Assembly (NCBI GenBank): GCA_937925715.1
Contig: CALAMG010000020.1
Span: forward strand, 1-9,877
Direction: 5' to 3'
Source of the DNA: an uncultured Collinsella sp.
GTDB lineage: Bacteria; Actinomycetota; Coriobacteriia; Coriobacteriales; Coriobacteriaceae
DNA length: 9,877 nucleotides
Shown here: piece by piece, positions 1 to 8,192 of the stretch
Numbering within the stretch: the stretch's first letter is position 1
How the letters are laid out: the number at the start of each line of letters is the position of its first letter
Position numbers and translations under genes: made by a program
The notes under the pieces: model-generated
What the model saw: the letters and a program-made list of their open reading frames with translations, nothing else
Databases searched by the model: none
What the model was told of the DNA's origin: nothing

Positions 1-62
1 AAAAGATCAAGTCGTCCTCGCAGACGCTCAAGCAGGAATACCTCGATACATACGAAGGATGA
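1..62 (+). CDS. C-terminal end of an unidentified protein (partial)
   Basis: Codons start at base 3 and run to a TGA at 60-62, giving KIKSSSQTLKQEYLDTYEG. This is the only forward frame here whose third codon positions are mostly G or C, as in the neighbouring genes, and it stops well before the rpmE promoter. The tail is lysine- and glutamate-bearing and hydrophilic, with no motif I recognise. Rho, a frequent upstream neighbour of rpmE, was considered, but the residues do not resemble a Rho C-terminus I know. The gene begins outside the window, so its function cannot be told. No clear terminator is visible between this stop and the next promoter. Confidence 0.5.
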   Translation, partial: KIKSSSQTLKQEYLDTYEG

Positions 63-136
63 ATGTGGGGGAGTGTTCGGATGATAGTTGATATTCAAGG
101 GCCAGTTCGTGCTGTGCCGAAAAGACCGTGAACCTT

Positions 137-165
137 TTGTGGGACACGCGGCGCCGTGGTACCAT
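137..165 (+). promoter_or_regulatory. rpmE promoter (extended -10)
   Basis: The -35 TTGTGG lies at 137-142 and the -10 TACCAT at 160-165, with a 17-bp spacer. A TG at 157-158 sits one base before the -10, making an extended -10 element. Transcription would start near base 172, just before the first leader hairpin. This is the best-formed promoter in the window. The assignment rests on consensus likeness only. Confidence 0.6.
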
Positions 166-171
166 AGCCGA

Positions 172-249
172 GTTTGTTGTCTTGGTCGGAAACCAAGACG
201 CCTTATGCGCTGATCGGTAACCAGCGCCTGACCAATAAGGAGTCCTACC
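172..249 (+). promoter_or_regulatory. Structured 5' leader of rpmE, probable L31 autoregulatory RNA
   Basis: Hairpin 1 has a perfect 8-bp stem, GTCTTGGT (179-186) with ACCAAGAC (192-199), and loop CGGAA (187-191). Hairpin 2 pairs 207-214 with 220-227 (one A-C mismatch at 213/221) and has loop CGGTA (215-219). The two share stem length, loop size and the pattern CGGWA-ACC. CCTTAT (201-206), directly 5' of hairpin 2, is fully complementary to ATAAGG (235-240), which contains the first part of the Shine-Dalgarno sequence AAGGAG (237-242). Hairpin 2 can therefore be extended into a structure that hides the ribosome binding site. Ribosomal protein leaders for L31 are known in several phyla, and I recall a coriobacterial class among them. 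L31 binding is inferred from that and from position. Confidence 0.7.
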
Positions 250-675
250 ATGAAGCAGGGTATCCATCCCCAGTATGTCGAGTGCACGGTGACGTGCTCC
301 TGCGGCAACACCTTCAAGACGCACGCTACCGTGTCCGAGATGAAGGTCGAGCTTTGCAACGAGTGCCACCCGTTCTACACCGGCCAGCAGAAGTTCGTCG
401 ACACCGGTGGACGCGTCCAGCGCTTCGCCGACAAGTTCGGTGGCGCCGCTGCCGCCCAGCTCAAGAAGGCTGAGGAGGCCAAGGCTGCCAAGGCTGCCAA
501 GGCTGCTGAGGCCGAGGCCGCTCGCAAGGCCGCCGCTGAGGCTAAGGCTGCCGAGAAGGCTAAGCGTGCTGCTAAGTTTGCCGAGGAGGCTGCCAAGCAG
601 GCCGCCGAGGCTCCCGCAGAGGCTCCCGTCGAGGAGGCCGCTGCCGAGGCCGAGACCACCGAGGCTGCTGAGTAA
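250..675 (+). CDS. rpmE: 50S ribosomal protein L31, zinc-binding type, with long Ala/Lys/Glu tail
   Basis: L31 is a small protein of the large ribosomal subunit that helps bridge the 50S and 30S subunits. Residues 1 to about 65 form the L31 domain: MKQGIHPQYV at the start, a CSC pair (C16, C18), CNEC (C36, C39) and then HPFYTGQQKFVDTGGRVQRF. The four cysteines identify the zinc-binding form rather than the cysteine-free paralogue made under zinc shortage. L31 is normally about 70 residues; this one has 141. Residues 66-120 are Ala-rich with alternating Lys and Glu, and residues 121-141 are acidic with Pro and Thr, likely helical then disordered. The start is set by AAGGAG at 237-242, seven bases upstream. 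The gene is flanked by its own promoter and terminator, so it is probably transcribed alone. The N-terminal identity is certain; the function of the tail is unknown. Confidence 0.97.
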   Translation: MKQGIHPQYVECTVTCSCGNTFKTHATVSEMKVELCNECHPFYTGQQKFVDTGGRVQRFADKFGGAAAAQLKKAEEAKAAKAAKAAEAEAARKAAAEAKAAEKAKRAAKFAEEAAKQAAEAPAEAPVEEAAAEAETTEAAE

Positions 676-710
676 ATAGCTCGCCGCGGAATCACTCGCA
701 TTCATGGCAT

Positions 711-750
711 AAGGGCCGTGCATCCGTTTGGGTGCGCGGCCCTTTTCTTT
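711..750 (+). terminator. Intrinsic terminator of rpmE
   Basis: Bases 711-725 pair with 730-744 to give a 15-bp stem with one G-T pair and a GTTT tetraloop (726-729). The T-rich run TTTTCTTT follows at 743-750. It lies 35 bases after the rpmE stop. The top of the stem and the loop, GCATCCGTTTGGGTGCGC (720-737), recur exactly in the terminator before yitT (5067-5084). Confidence 0.92.
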
Positions 751-754
751 TATT

Positions 755-852
755 GGTGCAAACGAACCTGTCCCCATGGCACCAAATGGCAGAGAGGAAG
801 CGTTTGCCCAGATAGAACCTGCCAAAATAAACCTGTCCCATTGTGGCAGGTT
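755..852 (+). repeat. Repeat-rich non-coding stretch between rpmE and secA
   Basis: This stretch carries two copies of AACCTGTCCC (765-774 and 830-839) and a related AACCTGCCA (816-824). The last forms a 9-bp inverted repeat with TGGCAGGTT (844-852). GCAAACG (758-764) is also complementary to CGTTTGC (801-807). No open frame here has a ribosome binding site or coding-like composition. It looks like a decayed or compact palindromic intergenic element. Whether it recurs in the genome cannot be seen from this window. Confidence 0.45.
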
Positions 853-914
853 GGTCGTAGTTATTACGTGGCGGTCGAGGTCGACCGTATAGGCCGCGCC
901 TTGTTTGGCTAAAG

Positions 915-960
915 TACAATCATCTGTGTTTAACTCGCCCGCAGCTGCACGGCGTGGGCG
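915..960 (+). promoter_or_regulatory. Candidate secA -10 and short leader hairpin
   Basis: TACAAT at 915-920 is a good -10 hexamer, but no convincing -35 lies 16-18 bases upstream and there is no TG extension. A transcript from here would have a leader of about 55 bases. CGCCC (936-940) can pair with GGGCG (956-960), enclosing a short GCAGCTGC palindrome. No secM-like leader gene is present. The rest of the gap, 853-914, shows nothing recognisable. Confidence 0.35.
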
Positions 961-981
961 ATGGCCAAAAAGGAAAACCAC

Positions 982-3788
<2,807 letters not shown>

Positions 3789-3789
<1 letters not shown>

Positions 3790-4937
3790 TGGCTGAGGCT
3801 TTAGAGGTAACGCCCGCCGAGCTGGACGCGTTCGCGGACCGGCTCGGCGAGGTCGAGTCGTATCTCCACCTGGACGAGAAGCGTACCCGTGTGACCGAGC
3901 TCGAGGCCAAAAGTGTTGCCCCTGGCTTTTGGGATGACGCCGACGCCGCCCGTGCCACCATGGAGGAGATTGCACGCGCCAAGGAGGACATCGCCGCTGT
4001 GGATACGGCACGCGGTGAGCTTTCCGATGCTCGTGCCGCGTTGGAGCTTGCCGAGGAAATGGGCGATGACCCCGATGCCGCTGCGCTGCGTGAGGAGGCT
4101 GCCGCCACGGCGGAGCGCCTATCCCGCGCCATCGACGAGCTTGAGCTTTCGAGCTGGTTTACCGGTGAGTTCGATCACGGCGATGCCATTGTGACCATCA
4201 AGCCCGGACAGGGTGGTCTGGAGGCCCAGGACTGGACCTTCATGCTCTTTAAGATGTACATGAAGTACTGCCAGCGTCGCGGCTGGAAGGTCACCATCAA
4301 CGACTGTCCCGCGGCCGAGGTCATCGGCATCGACCGCGCGACCTTTACCGTCGAGGGCAAGGACGCATTTGGCATGCTGCGCGCCGAGGCCGGCGTCCAT
4401 CGCTTGGTTCGCATTAGCCCCACCGACGACAAGAAGCGCCGCCAGACCACGTTTGCCGGCGTCGAGGTCATCCCCGTGCTACCCGATGATATCGACATCG
4501 AGATCAGTCCCGACGACATCCGCGTGGACGTGTACCACGCGAGCGGCCCGGGCGGTCAGGGCGTCAACACCACTGACTCCGCCGTGCGCGTGACGCATTT
4601 TCCCAGCGGCATTGTGGTCACCTGCCAAAACGAGCGCAGCCAGATCCAGAACAAGGCCGCGTGCATGCAGATCCTCAAGGCTCGCCTGTACGAGATTGAG
4701 CTCGAGAAGCGTGCCGAGGCCCTGGATGAGATCCGCGGACCCAAGACCACGATTGGTTTTGGCAACCAGATTCGCAGCTACGTGCTCTACCCGTACCAGA
4801 TGGTCAAGGACCTACGCACGGGCGTGGAGACCAGCAATGTCGAGGCCGTTCTTGACGATGGCGACCTGGACCCGTTTGTTATTGGCTACCATCGTTGGGC
4901 CACCGGCAACGCCGATGCAGAAGGCTCGGAGGTCTAA
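3789..4937 (+). CDS. prfB: Peptide chain release factor 2 (no programmed frameshift)
   Basis: RF2 recognises UAA and UGA in the ribosomal A site and triggers release of the finished protein. The 382-residue product has the coiled N-terminal domain (about 1-110), the domain entered through TIKPGQGGLEAQDW, and the catalytic GGQ at 255-257 within SGPGGQGVNTTDSAVRVTH. The C-terminal QIRSYVLYPYQMVKDLRTG also fits RF2. The usual in-frame UGA with +1 frameshift near codon 26 is absent: codons 25-29 read TAT CTC CAC CTG GAC, one continuous frame. The recognition motif normally SPF reads S210-P211-T212. The ATG overlaps the secA stop (TAATG), with an AGG at 3778-3780. The lack of frameshift means the classic RF2 autoregulation cannot operate. 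Family assignment is secure; the codon specificity of the SPT variant is not. Confidence 0.96.
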
Positions 4938-4939
4938 AA

Positions 4940-5022
4940 CATCGGGCAGCTTCAAGCCGATGCTAAGCCCAACGGTTGGACGGGTTTGTATCCAGAATAA
5001 ACCCTGCGCAGGGGTGGTTTTT
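4940..5022 (+). terminator. Hairpin array after prfB with alternative pairings
   Basis: CATCGG (4940-4945) pairs with CCGATG (4957-4962). AAGCCC (4965-4970) can pair with GGGTTT (4982-4987). That same GGGTTT is perfectly complementary to AAACCC (4999-5004). AAACC (4999-5003) can in turn pair with GGTTT (5016-5020), which runs into a TTTTT tract (5018-5022). The last pair resembles a weak intrinsic terminator for prfB. The competing partners are laid out as in attenuators, but no leader peptide or ligand-binding fold is recognisable. Confidence 0.4.
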
Positions 5023-5062
5023 GTCCGGCGAATCGGTAGAATCGAATACAGCAAGAAGTTCG

Positions 5063-5090
5063 AAGCGCATCCGTTTGGGTGCGCTTTTTT
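5063..5090 (+). terminator. Intrinsic terminator abutting the yitT ribosome binding site
   Basis: Bases 5063-5072 pair with 5077-5086 around a GTTT loop, a 10-bp stem with one T-G pair, followed by six T (5085-5090). The next base begins GAGGGAGG (5091-5098), the ribosome binding site of the downstream gene. No room for a promoter remains after the hairpin, so any transcript of that gene must pass through it. It is either the prfB terminator with partial readthrough, or an attenuator. Its apex is identical over 18 bases to the rpmE terminator. Confidence 0.85.
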
Positions 5091-5102
5091 GAGGGAGGCA
5101 GC

Positions 5103-5993
5103 ATGGCATATCGTCTGGACATCAAGCGCATTCTTTCGATGAACTTCTTTCACGACCTGCCCCAGATCATGTTGGGGTGTGCCTTGGCCGCCATCGCGAC
5201 CGACCTGTTTTTGATTCCCAATGGTCTTGCCGCCGGTGGCGTTACGGGCCTTGCCACCATTATCCAGGCGGTCGGCGCGGCGCGAGGCGTGTCGCTTCCC
5301 GTCGGTATCCAGACCATCGTGATGAACGCCTTGCTGCTGCTGGTCGTTATGCGCGAGGGCGGCATGTTCTACGTGGTGCAGACCGCGACGGGCTTTGTGC
5401 TGCTGGGCTTCTTTACCGATCTGTTCGCCCCGTTTGTAGCACCTCTGGCGGATGCGGACCTGATGCTTCCCGCCATGTGGGGCGGCATTATTACGGGCAT
5501 CGGTTACGGCATGGTGTTGCGTGCCGGCGCCAACACCGGCGGCTCGGACACGATTGGCCAAATCATTTCGCGTAACACCTCGCTGCCGGTGGGCTCGACC
5601 GTCATGGCAATCGACGTTGCCGTGTGTGCGCTGTCGGCTCCGGTCTTTTCAATCGAAAACGCACTATATGCAGGCCTTTCGATGGTCATTAGCGGCTATG
5701 TGATCGATGCCGTGGTCGATGGCGGCAACAAACGCCGTATGGTACTCATCATCTCGGATAAGTTCCCTGATATCGCTGCCGATATCATGTATGGCCTGGG
5801 TCGTGGTTGTACCAAGTTTAAGGCGACTGGCATGTATTCGGGTGCCGAGAAGCCGGTGATTATGGTCATCGTGAGCCGTCGAGAGCTCAATACCCTCAAG
5901 ACGATCGTGCGCGAGCGCGATCCTCACGCCATTGTGACGGTCGCTGACGTTACGGAAGCCTTCGGCGAGGGATTCAAGGACATTAGCGCGTAG
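5103..5993 (+). CDS. YitT family integral membrane protein (DUF161 plus DUF2179)
   Basis: This 296-residue product matches the YitT family, whose transport or regulatory role is not established. A hydrophobic N-terminal part carries about six or seven membrane segments (roughly 20-40, 44-60, 67-84, 90-108, 124-140, 165-182 and 186-205). They include the family-like glycine patches NGLAAGGVTGL and RAGANTGGSDTIG. From about residue 210 a soluble domain follows (RRMVLIISDKFPDIAADIM ... GRGCTKFKATGMYSG ... REL ... DPHAIVTVADVTEAFGEGF), typical of DUF2179 and probably cytoplasmic. The start is ATG 5103 because GAGGGAGG lies five bases upstream; an ATG at 5079 falls inside the terminator hairpin and is rejected. 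An intrinsic terminator stands just before the ribosome binding site, so expression may be conditional or low. No clear terminator follows the gene. Confidence 0.9.
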   Translation: MAYRLDIKRILSMNFFHDLPQIMLGCALAAIATDLFLIPNGLAAGGVTGLATIIQAVGAARGVSLPVGIQTIVMNALLLLVVMREGGMFYVVQTATGFVLLGFFTDLFAPFVAPLADADLMLPAMWGGIITGIGYGMVLRAGANTGGSDTIGQIISRNTSLPVGSTVMAIDVAVCALSAPVFSIENALYAGLSMVISGYVIDAVVDGGNKRRMVLIISDKFPDIAADIMYGLGRGCTKFKATGMYSGAEKPVIMVIVSRRELNTLKTIVRERDPHAIVTVADVTEAFGEGFKDISA

Positions 5994-6200
5994 GGTCGAC
6001 TGCGTTCCATCCAAAAGACGTTCACATTGATAAACCGTTTCATCAGCGGTTCTGCCTGCTAAATTGTTCAAATAATGATAAAAACTCTGGTAAAGCCATC
6101 AGTTTCCAGCATAATGAATGACGTACGTGCATTGCGGCTGTGTTGGGATTACCTTCGGTGCCGTGCGCATTTTGTCTAATGAGGATGAAAGGAAGGCACA
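5994..6200 (+). promoter_or_regulatory. A/T-richer leader upstream of the transketolase genes, candidate promoters
   Basis: Two -10-like sites are visible. TGCTAAATT (6057-6065) is an extended -10 of the same form as the one before ftsE. CATAAT (6110-6115) has CTGGTA (6087-6092) 17 bases upstream as a weak -35. AACCG (6033-6037) and CGGTT (6047-6051) form a small inverted repeat around the likely -35 zone of the first, possibly an operator. The transketolase ribosome binding site AAAGGAAGG is at 6188-6196. I recognise no riboswitch fold and no open frame, and no terminator for yitT. Confidence 0.4.
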
Positions 6201-7031
6201 ATGAGCGACGAAGAGCTCAAAAAGGTTGCCAACGAGGTAAGGAAGGGCATCGTCACCGGCGTGCACGCTGCCAAGTCCGGCCATCCGGGCGGTTCGCTCG
6301 GCGCTGCCGACATCATGACCTATCTGTACTTTGAGGAAATGAACGTCGACCCGGCCGATCCCCGCAAGGCCGATCGCGACCGTTTTGTGCTCTCCAAGGG
6401 CCATTGCGCTCCGGGCCTGTACGCCGTGCTCGCCGAGCGTGGGTTCTTCCCCAAGGAGGATCTCGAGACGCTGCGCCATATCGGCAGCCACCTGCAGGGT
6501 CATCCCAACATGAACGACACCCCGGGCGTCGACATGTCCACCGGCTCGCTCGGCCAGGGTATCTCCGCCGCCGTGGGTATGGCCGTTGCCGCCAAGCACT
6601 GGGGCGATACTTACCGCACGTACGCCCTGCTGGGCGATGGCGAGAGCGAGGAGGGCCAGGTCTGGGAGGCCGCCATGTTTGCCGGCAACCAGCAGCTCGA
6701 TAACCTCTGCGTGATCGTCGACCACAACGGCCTGCAGATCGACGGCCCCGTCGAGGAGGTCAACGACCCCATGCCGCTCGCCGACAAGTTCCGCGCGTTC
6801 AAGTTCCACGTGGTGGAGCTCGCCGACGGCAACGACTTCGACCAGATCCGCGCCGCCTTTGCCGAGGCTCGCGCCACCAAGGGGCAGCCGACCGCCATTA
6901 TCGCCGAGACCCTGAAGGGCAAGGGCGTGTCCTTTATGGAGAACCAGGTTGGTTGGCACGGCAAGGCCCCCAACGATGAACAGTTTGAGCAGGCCATGGC
7001 AGAGCTCACGGCCGCCGGAGAGGAGCTCTAG
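6201..7031 (+). CDS. Transketolase, N-terminal (thiamine diphosphate-binding) subunit
   Basis: Transketolase moves two-carbon ketol units between sugar phosphates in the non-oxidative pentose phosphate pathway. This 276-residue protein corresponds to the first third to half of the usual single-chain enzyme of about 660 residues. It carries GHPGGSLGAADIM with H28, SKGHCAPGLYA with H68, QGHPN with H101, and the cofactor motif GDGESEEGQVWEA (145-157) leading to DHNGLQIDG. D146 and N176 are the expected magnesium ligands for thiamine diphosphate. The partner gene starts two bases after the stop, so the enzyme is assembled from two polypeptides, a known arrangement in many anaerobes and some actinobacteria. 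ATG 6201 has a good ribosome binding site. A use in another transketolase-like reaction, such as pentulose catabolism, cannot be excluded; no sugar transport genes are nearby. Confidence 0.93.
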   Translation: MSDEELKKVANEVRKGIVTGVHAAKSGHPGGSLGAADIMTYLYFEEMNVDPADPRKADRDRFVLSKGHCAPGLYAVLAERGFFPKEDLETLRHIGSHLQGHPNMNDTPGVDMSTGSLGQGISAAVGMAVAAKHWGDTYRTYALLGDGESEEGQVWEAAMFAGNQQLDNLCVIVDHNGLQIDGPVEEVNDPMPLADKFRAFKFHVVELADGNDFDQIRAAFAEARATKGQPTAIIAETLKGKGVSFMENQVGWHGKAPNDEQFEQAMAELTAAGEEL

Positions 7032-7032
7032 G

Positions 7033-7974
7033 ATGGCAGACGTCAAAAAAATCGCCACGCGCGTAAGCTACGGCGAGGCCCTCGTCGAGCTCGCCAACGA
7101 GCACGATGACTTTGTGGTCCTCGACGCCGACCTGGCCGCCGCCACGCAGACCGGCAAGTTCAAGGCCGCCTGCCCCGACCGCTTCTTCGACGTGGGTATC
7201 GCCGAGAGCAACCTGATGGGCGTCGCCGCCGGTATCGCGACCACCGGCCGCGTTGCCTTCGCGAGCACCTTTGCCATGTTCGCAGCCGGCCGCGCTTTTG
7301 AGCAGGTCCGTAACTCCATCGGCTACCCGCACCTCAACGTTAAGATTGGTGCCACGCACGCCGGTATCTCGGTGGGCGAGGATGGTGCCACGCACCAGTG
7401 CTGCGAGGATATCGCCCTCATGCGCGTCATCCCCGGCATGACTGTGATCGTTCCTGCCGACGACGTCGAGGCCCGCGCCGTGACGCGCGCCGCCTACGAG
7501 TGCGACGGTCCGGTGTACATGCGCTTCGCTCGTTTGGCCTCGCCGGTTATCAACGACCCCGAGACCTACAACTTCGAGTTGGGTAAGGGCATTGTCATGC
7601 GCGAGGGCGCCGACGTCACCATCATCGCCTGCGGCCTGATGGTCGGCGAGGCTCTCGAGGCCGCCGAGCAGCTCGCTGCCGAGGGCATCGACGCCGAGGT
7701 CATCAACATGCACACCATCAAGCCCATCGATGCCGACCTGATCGTCAAGAGCGCCACCAAGACCGGCCACGTCGTGACCGTCGAGGAGCACTCTGTGATC
7801 GGTGGCCTGGGCAGCGCCGTTGCCGACGTCCTGTGCGAGCAGTGCCCGACGCCGCTCAAGAAGATCGGCGTCAACGACACCTTCGGTGAGTCTGGCCCGG
7901 GTGCCGAGCTCCTGCACAAGTACGGCCTGGACGCCGCCAACATCGTGGCGACCACCAAGGAGTTCTTGGCCTAA
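7033..7974 (+). CDS. Transketolase, C-terminal (pyrimidine-binding) subunit
   Basis: This 313-residue protein supplies the other half of the split transketolase. The pyrimidine-binding domain comes first: DADLAAATQT, then FFDVGIAESNLMGVAAGIA, where E58 matches the glutamate that activates the thiamine ring, then FASTFAMFAAGRAFEQVR and GEDGATHQ with H121. The transketolase C-terminal domain follows (ADVTIIACGLMVGEALEAA ... TIKPID ... TVEEHSVIGGLGSAVADVL). The same fold occurs in deoxyxylulose-phosphate synthase and E1 beta subunits, but pairing with an adjacent N-terminal subunit points to transketolase. ATG 7033 is preceded by GGAGAGGAG (7017-7025) inside the end of the upstream gene, so translation is probably coupled and the subunits made in equal amounts. 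A longer frame upstream overlaps the partner gene and is not needed. Confidence 0.93.
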   Translation: MADVKKIATRVSYGEALVELANEHDDFVVLDADLAAATQTGKFKAACPDRFFDVGIAESNLMGVAAGIATTGRVAFASTFAMFAAGRAFEQVRNSIGYPHLNVKIGATHAGISVGEDGATHQCCEDIALMRVIPGMTVIVPADDVEARAVTRAAYECDGPVYMRFARLASPVINDPETYNFELGKGIVMREGADVTIIACGLMVGEALEAAEQLAAEGIDAEVINMHTIKPIDADLIVKSATKTGHVVTVEEHSVIGGLGSAVADVLCEQCPTPLKKIGVNDTFGESGPGAELLHKYGLDAANIVATTKEFLA

Positions 7975-7989
7975 GGCAAGGAGGATCTC

Positions 7990-8085
7990 AAGGACTGTTT
8001 CGCCAGTACTATGGAAACCCGGCAGGGGCGCTCTCTTGGAGAGCGCCCCTGTTTCAGTTGCGGTGAAATAAGGACTGTTTGCCAG
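7990..8085 (+). repeat. Short direct repeat AAGGACTGTTT(C)GCCAG
   Basis: AAGGACTGTTT occurs at 7990-8000 followed by CGCCAG, and again at 8070-8080 followed by GCCAG. The second copy forms part of the left arm of the following inverted repeat, whose right arm contains AACAGTCC in reverse. Three related units in 115 bases suggest a modular repeat family rather than chance. Confidence 0.5.
8014..8055 (+). terminator. Strong hairpin ending the transketolase operon
   Basis: CAGGGGCGCTCTC (8023-8035) pairs perfectly over 13 bp with 8039-8051 around a TTG loop. GAAA (8014-8017) can extend the pairing with TTTC (8052-8055) past a five-base bulge. It lies 40 bases after the transketolase stop. The trailing T tract is only three bases, so termination may be inefficient or the hairpin may mainly protect the mRNA 3' end. 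Confidence 0.7.
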
Positions 8086-8120
8086 CTTAAAGGCTCAACA
8101 GTCCCTATTTCACCGCAACT
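8056..8120. repeat. 24-bp near-perfect inverted repeat (REP-like hairpin)
   Basis: The arms 8056-8079 and 8097-8120 are complementary at 23 of 24 positions; the exception is A8071 against C8105. The 17-base loop (8080-8096) holds a further GCC/GGC pair. The core is GTTGCGGTGAAATA and its complement. It begins immediately after the preceding hairpin and has no T tract, so it is not a standard terminator. No gene lies within it. The compact palindrome resembles repetitive extragenic elements; its copy number is unknown. Confidence 0.75.
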
Positions 8121-8192
8121 TATGAAGACGCCCCTCAAGCACGGTCCCATCAGGGAAAAGGGCATATATCGGCAAAGTGCAATTCAGACCCC
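8121..8192 (+). other. Spacer between two palindromic elements, nothing recognised
   Basis: No open frame with a ribosome binding site, no promoter and no clear hairpin is seen. A frame running across this stretch owes its length to the flanking palindromes. Confidence 0.4.

Noticed and set aside
107..138. Possible terminator of the left-edge gene (GTTC 107-110 with GAAC 129-132)
   Set aside because: The stem is only about four to seven pairs with a 18-base loop and overlaps the rpmE -35, so it is too weak to call.
460..670. Tandem repeat DNA in rpmE
   Set aside because: The GCC AAG GCT-like periodicity follows from the Ala/Lys/Glu-rich protein tail and is not an independent repeat array.
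961..981. Upstream ATG at 961 as the secA start
   Set aside because: No ribosome binding site precedes it, whereas AAGGAA at 969-974 suits ATG 982, and the family N-terminus begins at MGFMSKLL.
28..981. Minus-strand frame of 317 codons over the rpmE region
   Set aside because: Its Leu/Gly/Ser repeats are the antisense of the Ala/Lys-rich L31 tail, and it crosses a promoter and a terminator of real genes.
4960..5142. Possible 60-codon gene or leader peptide between prfB and yitT
   Set aside because: No Shine-Dalgarno precedes the ATG, it runs through the terminator and overlaps the yitT start, and no runs of a regulatory amino acid are present.
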